Assembly (NCBI GenBank): GCA_021779135.1
Contig: JAJYBH010000015.1
Span: forward strand, 1 to 39,763
From: Deltaproteobacteria bacterium
GTDB taxonomy: Bacteria > Desulfobacterota > Desulfuromonadia > Geobacterales > Pseudopelobacteraceae
Direction: 5' to 3'
DNA length: 39,763 nt
How positions within the stretch are numbered: position 1 is the stretch's first letter; each line of letters starts with the position of its first letter. A program made the position numbers and the translations under genes. Shown here piece after piece: positions 1-5,845 of this stretch. The notes below the pieces were generated by a model. The model saw nothing but the letters and a program-made list of their open reading frames with translations. It was not told the DNA's origin and did no database searches.

Positions 1-508
1 AGGTCTTGTTGGCAGATTTCTGCCCCGGTCCCGGGTCTTTCGACCGTATTGACGGAATCCGGGTCGGCCTTGTCTGTGGCCGATAACTACTCCCCTTTAA
101 CTTACAGGGAAATATTAAGCACTGAGTCAGAGGATGTCAAGAGATTCTGGAAGAGATTCTGGAAGACATCGCTATTCAAAACGTCAAGCGGCAAGAAAGT
201 GAATTTCCGGTCTGCTGCCCTAATGTGTCGAGCCAACATATATCTGTATCATATAATCACTACGGTTAGAATCCTGAAAGCGCGCTCTATCAAATTGTTC
301 GAAATATTGTAACTTATTGAATCTTATTATCAAATGTGTGTGTGGGGGGGGATTTGGGTATATTTAATTCTGCAAGTACTAAGTTGTCATATTTCACTGT
401 ACCCAAAATACACATGTTGTATGTGTCACCAAGCGGAAGTAATAATTACAAAACACTTAAAGAGTGATATAGATATGTCGAGTAAATATCCAGTACCCGT
501 GTTTTAAT
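1..508. other. AT-rich stretch without a convincing gene
   Basis: I see no supported gene here. A TTG-started frame at 49-312 has no ribosome binding site, an unnatural composition and a local direct repeat (agattctggaag twice near 143-168). A short hairpin (ACACAT/ATGTGT) lies near 410-426 and a G-run near 342-350. The stretch ends in the target duplication of the transposon at 509, so it was continuous with the DNA after 3538 before insertion. Confidence 0.5.
501..508. repeat. 8-bp target-site duplication, left copy
   Basis: GTTTTAAT sits directly before the transposon left end and the same 8 bases (3531-3538) sit directly after its right end. ISL3-family elements characteristically make 8-bp duplications, so the insertion is complete and probably recent. 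Confidence 0.85.
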
Positions 509-532
509 GGCTATCCGTAAAAAGTCGTTGAT
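509..532 (+). repeat. ISL3 transposon left terminal inverted repeat
   Basis: It matches the right end 3507-3530 in inverse orientation with mismatches only at the third and fifth base. The core GTAAAAAGTCGTTG recurs internally in degenerate form, which suggests that this is the transposase recognition core. Confidence 0.9.
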
Positions 533-567
533 CTGAGTTTTCAGGCTCATTTCGTAGTTGTGCTGCT

Positions 568-632
568 AAATCGTATAAAGTCGTTGACATGCCCCGTATG
601 TGCCTATATAGTCAAATCGTATTAAGTCGTTG
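568..632 (+). repeat. Subterminal repeats of the transposon end motif
   Basis: Two 19-bp direct repeats, AAATCGTATAAAGTCGTTG (568-586) and AAATCGTATTAAGTCGTTG (614-632), differ at one base. Both resemble the inner part of the terminal repeat (TATCCGTAAAAAGTCGTTG at 512-530). They lie 46 bp apart, in the same orientation as the left end. They are likely extra transposase binding sites; I see no equivalent set at the right end. Confidence 0.75.
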
Positions 633-644
633 TTAGGAGCGCTT

Positions 645-800
645 ATGGCCCGGCGATCTTTTGAACAGTTACGAGCGTCGATCCTCTACAATGAAAGCCT
701 TCATAAGATTGTAGACGGCGTGAACTATGGCGTAGACATTGATAAACTGTGCCGCCTGCTAGAGAGCGAATGCAAGCAGGCTCGCAAGAGAGCGAAGTAG
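645..800 (+). CDS. Small basic protein in transposon, unknown function
   Basis: A 51-residue frame starts at ATG 645 behind a good Shine-Dalgarno (AGGAG, 634-638) and ends at TAG 800. The product begins MARRSFEQLRASILYNESL, continues through a stretch resembling a helix (DIDKLCRLLESECKQARKR), and is rich in Arg and Lys towards its C-terminus. It lies 12 bp after the subterminal repeats at the left end. I recognise no family. A small DNA-binding or accessory transposition role would fit the location but is only inference. Confidence 0.5.
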   Translation: MARRSFEQLRASILYNESLHKIVDGVNYGVDIDKLCRLLESECKQARKRAK

Positions 801-922
801 GTTAATTCATGGGATAACCGCCATGACGAAACCCGTCTGAAACGCAGTAACATAAAAATATCCGGAATTATACCGCTGCGGCATATTCACCCAATATGGG
901 GTGATTATATTGCAAATACAGC

Positions 923-1023
923 ATGGGTTGTGTCGTTACCGCCACATATTTTGATTGAATTTGGTTGAAATTAAACCCGAAATACAATAATTAGAAACAA
1001 ATAATCGCTGCGACATAACCCAT
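923..1023. repeat. Long inverted repeat before cassette half-site
   Basis: Arms 923-935 and 1011-1023 are complementary at 12 of 13 positions (ATGGGTTGTGTCG against CGACATAACCCAT) with about 75 bases between. A second short hairpin (CACCC/GGGGTG) lies near 888-903. The right arm ends 1 bp before GTTAGAC (1025-1031), which has the shape of an integron R' half-site, so this may be the stem of a long attC site. No matching RYYYAAC box was found on the left. Confidence 0.4.
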
Positions 1024-1025
1024 AG

Positions 1026-1389
1026 TTAGACCAACAAAGAAAGAATAGAAAACGATGAATGAAAAACTGAAAATAATTGAGTCAAAAATTCTTACAACGG
1101 TTTTCTTTATTATTCTCTTGGCAGCAATTGTACTTTTTTCAATGGCAACATTAGCAACACTCAGAATTAATTCTTCCGCAGCCTATTCGGTTACATATTT
1201 TGCACTCTTAGGCGTAGGAGTGCTTTTTATCAAATACATCTATTGTTCTATGTTACGGGTTTATCAATATGCCGCACTCGTTATAACAGCAGCGATCAGT
1301 GGGTTATGTTTTATGTGGTTGCAATATTTGCACTGAGAAAGGTCTAACAACGGAATGCTGCGGATAAAGCCCGCAGATTCCTTGAACCG
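1026..1389 (+). other. Putative integron gene cassette inside the transposon
   Basis: The unit starts at G/TTAGAC (1025-1031) and ends with an attC-like site starting at GTCTAAC (1342-1348). The start box GTTAGACC (1025-1032) and the end box GGTCTAAC (1341-1348) are exact 8-base reverse complements, as expected for the two halves of one attC site split by insertion of a circular cassette. It holds one gene (1055-1336), with 23 bp before it and 5 bp after it, which is the compact layout typical of cassettes. Confidence 0.6.
1055..1336 (+). CDS. Small integral membrane protein, cassette cargo
   Basis: The 93-residue product has about three hydrophobic segments: near residues 14-36 (TVFFIILLAAIVLFSMATLA), 44-65 (YFALLGVGVLFIKYIY) and 73-90 (AALVITAAISGLCFMWLQYL). 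The first begins after a short charged N-terminus (MNEKLKIIESK). The gene is AT-rich compared with the core genome. It lies between two integron-type half-sites within the ISL3 transposon. I recognise no family. Small membrane proteins of unknown role are common in integron cassettes; some act in phage defence, but nothing here shows that function. Confidence 0.6.
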   Translation: MNEKLKIIESKILTTVFFIILLAAIVLFSMATLATLRINSSAAYSVTYFALLGVGVLFIKYIYCSMLRVYQYAALVITAAISGLCFMWLQYLH

Positions 1390-1395
1390 TTAGCG
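1342..1395 (+). other. Putative attC recombination site (inside transposon)
   Basis: The order is GTCTAAC (1342-1348), a stem GGAAT + CTGCGG pairing with CCGCAG + ATTCC around the loop ATAAAGC, one unpaired G on the left arm (1358), and GTTAGCG (1389-1395). The 54-bp length, RYYYAAC box, hairpin with an extrahelical base and GTTAG end fit the attC architecture of integrons. The loop and right arm closely match the site at 4924-4975. The last box departs from the GTTRRRY consensus. Confidence 0.6.
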
Positions 1396-1480
1396 TGACC
1401 GGTCAGCTTGTTGTAACTGAGGTCAAGTCAATATCGGACGGGCTGGTCAAATTCGTCGGAATACGCAAGGAGAACATCTC

Positions 1481-1792
1481 ATGGCAACTATTACAGATAT
1501 AGAACAAATATCGGCATCTATTGCCCGTGAGTTCAAGCCGCAAAAAATTGTGCTTTTTGGTTCCCATGCCTGGGGGACGCCGACTCCGGATTCAGACGTG
1601 GATATGCTGGTGATACTCCCTTTCGAGGGCAAAGGATGGCGGATGGCAACGGCAATCAGAGAGAAGATAAAGGTCACCTTCCCGCTTGACCTCATTGTTC
1701 GCACCGAAAGCCAGATTGAAGATCGCCTGAATAAGCACGACTCCTTTATTTCCGAGATCGTTGAAAAAGGGAGAGTGCTCCATGAAGCCTGA
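1481..1792 (+). CDS. mntA: MNT-domain nucleotidyltransferase antitoxin (MntA-like)
   Basis: This 103-residue protein is a minimal nucleotidyltransferase. The hallmark GSHAWGTPTPDSDVDMLVIL (residues about 27-46) supplies the GS loop and the D-x-D metal-binding pair; a third acidic residue lies in FPLDLIVRT (about 68-76). In characterised MntA/HepT systems this protein transfers AMP to the HEPN partner and silences it. A Shine-Dalgarno (AAGGAG) precedes ATG 1481, and the 3' end overlaps the HEPN gene by 11 bp, so the two are co-translated. It is cargo of the ISL3 transposon, which is an unusual place for the pair. The family call is firm; antitoxin activity is inferred from homologues. Confidence 0.88.
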   Translation: MATITDIEQISASIAREFKPQKIVLFGSHAWGTPTPDSDVDMLVILPFEGKGWRMATAIREKIKVTFPLDLIVRTESQIEDRLNKHDSFISEIVEKGRVLHEA

Positions 1793-2162
1793 AACAACGG
1801 AGTGGGTTCAGAAGGCCGAAGGGGATATGAACACGGCACAGCGGGAATTCGCGGTACAAGAGGAACCGAACCATGATGCCGTCTGTTTCCACGCTCAACA
1901 ATGCGCCGAGAAATACCTCAAGGCCAAGTTGATTGAAGAGGGCTTGCCCGTCATGCGGACACATGACCTGGAAATACTCTTGGACCAGCTCTTGCCCTTT
2001 GAAGCAGGCCTGGCTGATTTGCTGCAGGCGGTCCGTATCCTGTCAGCGATGGCCGTTGAAGTTCGTTATCCTGGGATGGCTGCCGATGAGGATGATGCAG
2101 CAGAAGCCTTGCGATCGTCGGAAAAGATTCGCAATGCCATACGATCATCTCTCAACCTTTGA
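1782..2162 (+). CDS. hepT: HEPN-domain protein, HepT-like toxin
   Basis: The start chosen is ATG 1782 (MKPETTEWVQKAEGDMNTAQ), 126 residues, with a GGGAG ribosome site inside the end of the MNT gene. The sequence shows the HEPN core of alpha-helices: CFHAQQCAEKYLKAKLIEEG (about 34-53), THDLEILLDQLLP (about 60-72) and a late VRYPG. HEPN toxins of this type are RNases whose partner is an MNT protein. The classical R-x4-6-H motif is not clear, so whether this copy is nucleolytic is open. It is followed after 21 bp by the transposase gene, so the pair may stabilise the element or its host replicon. Confidence 0.85.
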   Translation: MKPETTEWVQKAEGDMNTAQREFAVQEEPNHDAVCFHAQQCAEKYLKAKLIEEGLPVMRTHDLEILLDQLLPFEAGLADLLQAVRILSAMAVEVRYPGMAADEDDAAEALRSSEKIRNAIRSSLNL

Positions 2163-2183
2163 TAATCGTACAATGAGACTGCA

Positions 2184-3500
2184 ATGCCCAACAAACTGAA
2201 TCTCTCCCGCTATAACATCCTCGGCACTTCCGAAACAGACCACGATCTCCATATCGATGCAGAAACAACCACCCCCCCAAGATCATGTCTTGCCTGTGGA
2301 TCGGACAATATTGTTGGTGGAGGCCGCCAGGAAATATTGATCAAAGATACCCCTATGTATGGGAAGCGAGTCGGCATCTACGTTAAAGCCCGACGCATCC
2401 GGTGTCTTGACTGCGGCAAAACGCTCACCGAGCGGCTACCCGACGTTGCTGAAAGCCAACGAATGACCACCAGACTCTATCGTTGGATTGCCGAGAGATC
2501 CATAGACAAGACCTTTATCAGCATTGCCCATGATGTAGGTGTTTCAGAGGGTACAGTCCGCAAGATCTTCAACGAGTACACCGCTGAACTGGCTCGCACG
2601 TTGGTCTTTGAAACTCCTGAATGGATGGGTATTGATGAAATCCATATCATTGGTAAACCAAGGGGTGTCATCACTAATATCGAGTCGAACACAGTCGTAG
2701 ACTTGCTTGTAGACAGAAGCAAGGTATTGATTACCAACTACTTCATGAGACTTGAAAACCGGCGTTCCATCAAGTGCGTCACAATGGATATGTGGCAACC
2801 ATACAAAGATGCTGTGTATAGCGCACTGCCCCAGGCGTTTGTTGTGGTAGACAAGTTCCATGTCGTTAGAATGGCCAATGCTGCCCTGGAGGTAATTCGC
2901 AAAGGCATACGTGCCGACCTCACCCAGAAGCAAGCCAGAGGACTTATGCATGATCGGTTCATCCTTCTAAAGAGAGAAGACAAGCTCGAACCTTTCCAAC
3001 GCTTGATATTGGAAACCTGGACTAAAAACTTCCCGGCCCTTGGTGATGCTTATCGGGCTAAGGAAGATTTCTTTGCTATTTACGATGCCATGACTATACC
3101 CGAAGCCAAGGCAGCTTATGACAGGTGGCAGAGAAACCTTTCCCCAACTATAAACGAAGCATTCAAGCCCCTTCTTACCGCGATGAGCAATTGGGAAACC
3201 GAGATCATGAATTACTTTGAGCATCCGGTGACGAATGCCTATACAGAGTGTTTAAATGGATTGATCCGGGTGATTGAATGCAGTGGCAGGGGCTATTCGT
3301 TTGATGCGCTCAGATCGAAGATTCTCTACACCGCCGGTGCTCACAAAAAGGTTGTGCCACCATTCCAGCGCAAAAGACCTTCTGATGCGTTCGAGAGATT
3401 CACTGGTTTCAGTTCACCAACATCTGATCGGCCCAGAGAAAAGAACTTTGGAACTGACATATCAACATTATTGCAAATCATACAAACAGGTAGTTCTTAA
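2184..3500 (+). CDS. ISL3-family DDE transposase
   Basis: The 438-residue product has an N-terminal zinc-binding part (CLACGSDN and CLDCGK, residues about 35-80), a helix-turn-helix stretch (HDVGVSEGTVRKIFNEYT, about 116-133) and the DDE_Tnp_ISL3 catalytic domain. The likely catalytic residues are D151 (GIDEIH), D202 (MDMWQPY) and E355 (NAYTECLNGLIR). The length is normal for ISL3 transposases and no frame disruption is seen, so the element is probably active. The stop lies 7 bp before the right inverted repeat. Translation follows the HEPN gene after 21 bp, so it may share a transcript with the toxin-antitoxin pair. Confidence 0.93.
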   Translation: MPNKLNLSRYNILGTSETDHDLHIDAETTTPPRSCLACGSDNIVGGGRQEILIKDTPMYGKRVGIYVKARRIRCLDCGKTLTERLPDVAESQRMTTRLYRWIAERSIDKTFISIAHDVGVSEGTVRKIFNEYTAELARTLVFETPEWMGIDEIHIIGKPRGVITNIESNTVVDLLVDRSKVLITNYFMRLENRRSIKCVTMDMWQPYKDAVYSALPQAFVVVDKFHVVRMANAALEVIRKGIRADLTQKQARGLMHDRFILLKREDKLEPFQRLILETWTKNFPALGDAYRAKEDFFAIYDAMTIPEAKAAYDRWQRNLSPTINEAFKPLLTAMSNWETEIMNYFEHPVTNAYTECLNGLIRVIECSGRGYSFDALRSKILYTAGAHKKVVPPFQRKRPSDAFERFTGFSSPTSDRPREKNFGTDISTLLQIIQTGSS

Positions 3501-3506
3501 ATCTTC

Positions 3507-3530
3507 ATCAACGACTTTTTACGGAGAACC
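3507..3530 (-). repeat. ISL3 transposon right terminal inverted repeat
   Basis: This is the inverse of 509-532, with the inner 19 bases (3507-3525) perfect. It is followed by the target duplication GTTTTAAT at 3531-3538. Confidence 0.9.
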
Positions 3531-3554
3531 GTTTTAATGATCATAAGCTAAATG

Positions 3555-3615
3555 ATCAGTTTCGGTAAATCACCATTTCACGAGCGCGCGTGAACTGCTC
3601 AATAGGGAGTTGGCG
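3555..3615 (+). other. Possible degenerate attC site before Toprim gene
   Basis: A hairpin TTCACG/CGTGAA (3577-3582, 3589-3594) sits within weaker outer pairing CAGTT/AACTG, followed by GTTGGCG (3609-3615), 10 bp before the next gene. The box CGCCTAAC (4923-4930) after that gene is complementary to GTTGGCG except for one extra base, which supports the two as half-sites of one cassette. The left box is not recognisable; the transposon inserted only about 20-70 bp away. Confidence 0.4.
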
Positions 3616-3624
3616 AGAAATTAA

Positions 3625-4887
3625 ATGGGATCATACACAGACCTGTCAATATCAGGATACACATTTTTAGAAACGAAAAGCCGTGTCATTCCTGAGGTGA
3701 TGACAATTTATCGTGAATCGGACAAGTGCATCTTTACTCAAAATGTACTTGACAGCATGGATGACGAACAAGAAACAGCCATAATCTATAGTTGCGAAAC
3801 TAGCAAGGTCATTGATCGACTTAATGTAATGGGATTTTCTATTCGTCGTGCACGTAAAGATTTTGAGTCGATACGGCAATCTGAGCTTGAAAAATACGCG
3901 TCTTGGGCTGAAGAAGAGAGCGAAGCAGATTGGTTCTCAAAGGAGTGGGAATTATTAAAAACCCTTACCTTTGAGGAATATATGCAAGGACTCAACACTG
4001 TCTTAACAAGGAAACTCAGTGTATGGCCACTTGAGAACGAGCAGCGCGAGCAGTTAGACCCAATAGTAAATTATATTCTAGGAGGAAGTGAGGAATACTA
4101 TTTTGGATTTCTCTGCACTGATATACGCTCCTTCTTGAGAATTGCATGTGAGTTGGTGGAACCACAGAGTAAGGTCGTACAGGATATTACAGAGTTGGTG
4201 TCTGCTGGCTACTACAGCGAAGATGAAGCGGTATGTAGTAGCGCCATCCTTGCCCTTACAGCTGGCCACCCTGAGAACTCATCACGAATTATACTTACTG
4301 AAGGATCCACTGATGCGGCAATATTGAGCAAGACGCTCGACCTTCTGTACCCACATCTTTCTGGCTATTATTCCTTCTTGGATTTTGGTGGTTCACGTCC
4401 TCAAGGTGGTGCAGGTAGCCTAGTTACAACCATAAAGGCTTTTGCAGCCGCAGGCATTACAAACCGATTGATTGCAGTTTTCGATAACGATACAGCTGCA
4501 TTTGATGCTAGGCGGTCCCTAGATCAAATCCGTCTTCCTGCCAATATAGCAGTTCTCAATTATCCGGATTTAGAATTGCTCCGCAGTTATCCCACTCTCG
4601 GCCCAGGAGGGGCTTCGGTGCTTGATGTTAATGGGTTGGCCGCTAGCATTGAACTTTATTTAGGGGAGGATGTGCTGTCAGACGGGGGCACGTTTGCACC
4701 GGTCCAATGGAAAGGCTATATAGAATCTGTAGGCAAGTATCAGGGGGAGGTGATGCACAAGAGTCGACTTCACACGGCATTCCAGCAAAAACTTGAACGC
4801 TGTAAATCTGATAGAAATGCAATGGATTCAGCCGATTGGTCTGGCCTGAGATCAATTCTACAGGGTATTTTCACTGTTTTTGAATAA
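3625..4887 (+). CDS. HEPN/Toprim-type Toprim protein, candidate defence effector
   Basis: The 420-residue product starts MGSYTDLSISGYTFLETKSR, which resembles the N-terminal domain that Pfam calls HEPN/Toprim N-terminal domain 1. A charged helical middle (about 75-200) follows. A Toprim catalytic domain spans about 220-300: the first acidic motif is LTEGSTDAAI with E226, and the second is VFDNDTAAFD with D287 and D289. Toprim domains bind Mg2+ and act in OLD-family nucleases, primases and topoisomerases. Proteins with this N-terminus are mostly uncharacterised and occur in defence-type islands. The gene stands alone between integron-type half-sites and is AT-rich against the core genome. Toprim is well supported; nuclease activity and a defence role are inferred. 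Confidence 0.75.
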   Translation: MGSYTDLSISGYTFLETKSRVIPEVMTIYRESDKCIFTQNVLDSMDDEQETAIIYSCETSKVIDRLNVMGFSIRRARKDFESIRQSELEKYASWAEEESEADWFSKEWELLKTLTFEEYMQGLNTVLTRKLSVWPLENEQREQLDPIVNYILGGSEEYYFGFLCTDIRSFLRIACELVEPQSKVVQDITELVSAGYYSEDEAVCSSAILALTAGHPENSSRIILTEGSTDAAILSKTLDLLYPHLSGYYSFLDFGGSRPQGGAGSLVTTIKAFAAAGITNRLIAVFDNDTAAFDARRSLDQIRLPANIAVLNYPDLELLRSYPTLGPGGASVLDVNGLAASIELYLGEDVLSDGGTFAPVQWKGYIESVGKYQGEVMHKSRLHTAFQQKLERCKSDRNAMDSADWSGLRSILQGIFTVFE

Positions 4888-4923
4888 GCTAACTTGATGA
4901 TATTCTTAGCATAAAATGCATAC

Positions 4924-4975
4924 GCCTAACCATCGGATGGTGCGGTGAAGCCCGCATACCTCATAACCGTTGGCT
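4924..4975 (+). other. Putative attC recombination site
   Basis: GCCTAAC (4924-4930, a perfect RYYYAAC) opens the site. A hairpin TGCGG/CCGCA (4941-4945, 4952-4956) is followed by outer GG/CC pairs with unpaired bases. GTTGGCT (4969-4975) closes it. Three blocks, TGCGG, AAGCCCGCA and AACCGTT, occur with nearly the same spacing as in the site at 1342-1395, showing common descent. Confidence 0.6.
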
Positions 4976-4990
4976 GCATAGGAGCATAAG

Positions 4991-5737
4991 TTGCGTGTTT
5001 ATTATATGACTTCGCTCGAAGTAGCGCTCAAACACATTATTTCTGAACAGCGAATGAAGGTTTCTCGATTTAAAGACCTGAATGACCCTTTTGAACTAAC
5101 TTCTCATGACATCGGAGATAAGAATGTTCGAGCAAAACTTAGAGTCTTTATTGCAGAAGCTGACAAACGGTTCGGCTTAATCTGCTTCAGCGACAACTGG
5201 AAAAGTCCGGTCATGTGGGCACACTACGCAGATAAGCATGATGGGGTGTGCCTAGGGTTTGACATCTCTGATGGCTACCTGACTCCTCTCCAGTATGTGG
5301 ATGCCCGCATCTTGCATATCTTCGACAAGAAAGTCCCTACCAATGATCAGTTAATTGACCAGATGCTTTACCACAAGGCAACAGAATGGAAATATGAGCG
5401 AGAAATCCGGGCAATTGTTCTATTAGATGGGCCACAACTCCCAATGTATCACATACCCTTTGGGCATGATCTGCAATTGCGTGAGGTAATCATTGGGTGC
5501 AGAAATCCGATGAGCCCAAGAGACCTAGAACCATTTATTCTTGCACAAGAAACCTCTGTCCAGATCATCAAGGCTCGTCCAGCTTTCAAGAAATTCGAGA
5601 TAGTTGAGAATCGTAAATACAAGAGTGTATCTATCCCAGCTACAAGAGACTGCAGAAAACTGCACGGGATACCGCGGACAGGCCCTCGCTTCCTGATAGG
5701 CGCAGGTAAGGAGAGCAAGGGATCAGAAACAACATAA
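4991..5737 (+). CDS. DUF2971 family protein
   Basis: The start is TTG 4991, placed by AGGAG at 4979-4983; an ATG five codons in is the alternative. The 248-residue product shows the DUF2971 landmarks: an N-terminal YYMTSLEVALKHIISEQRMK, then FKDLNDPFELTS (about 28-39), then LICFSDNWKSPVMWAHYADKHDGVCLGFD (about 62-90, split here by continuous reading), then HKATEWKYEREIRAIVLLDG. The function of the family is unknown. Members are common in mobile and defence-rich DNA. The gene is a lone unit bounded by attC-like sites on both sides. A C-terminal tail (about 205-248) rich in Arg, Lys and Gly runs past the usual domain. Confidence 0.8.
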   Translation: MRVYYMTSLEVALKHIISEQRMKVSRFKDLNDPFELTSHDIGDKNVRAKLRVFIAEADKRFGLICFSDNWKSPVMWAHYADKHDGVCLGFDISDGYLTPLQYVDARILHIFDKKVPTNDQLIDQMLYHKATEWKYEREIRAIVLLDGPQLPMYHIPFGHDLQLREVIIGCRNPMSPRDLEPFILAQETSVQIIKARPAFKKFEIVENRKYKSVSIPATRDCRKLHGIPRTGPRFLIGAGKESKGSETT

Positions 5738-5748
5738 GGGAAATGGAT

Positions 5749-5814
5749 TCCCAACGAGACCAGTGGACCCGGTCGCGATAAACCTGCGCCGGGTCACCGG
5801 CCGAGCCGTTGGAC
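5749..5814 (+). other. Putative attC recombination site
   Basis: TCCCAAC (5749-5755) opens and GTTGGAC (5808-5814, a perfect GTTRRRY) closes a 66-bp imperfect hairpin. The left arm GTG-g-ACCCGG-t-CGC pairs with GCG-CCGGGT-CAC, leaving two unpaired bases (g, t) on the left arm only. Extrahelical bases on one arm are the structural hallmark by which integrases choose the strand of attC. Confidence 0.6.
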
Positions 5815-5845
5815 ACCTATACCCGATTATCGCACGAGGAAGTAA

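Larger units (their letters stand above)
509..3530 (+). mobile_element. ISL3-family transposon with toxin-antitoxin and cassette cargo
   Basis: A 3,022-bp element is bounded by 24-bp inverted repeats (509-532 and 3507-3530; 22 of 24 identical, inner 19 perfect, both outer ends begin GG) and flanked by an 8-bp direct repeat GTTTTAAT. The transposase (2184-3500) occupies the right end. Simple ISL3 elements are about 1.3-1.6 kb, so about 1.6 kb is cargo: ORF 645-800, a membrane-protein gene with integron-type half-sites (1026-1389), and an MNT/HEPN pair (1481-2162). All genes point the same way. The boundaries are read directly from the sequence; family assignment rests on the transposase and duplication length. 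Confidence 0.9.

Noticed and set aside
49-312. 87-codon open frame in the left flank
   Set aside because: It starts with TTG without a ribosome site, contains a short internal repeat and shows no recognisable protein pattern.
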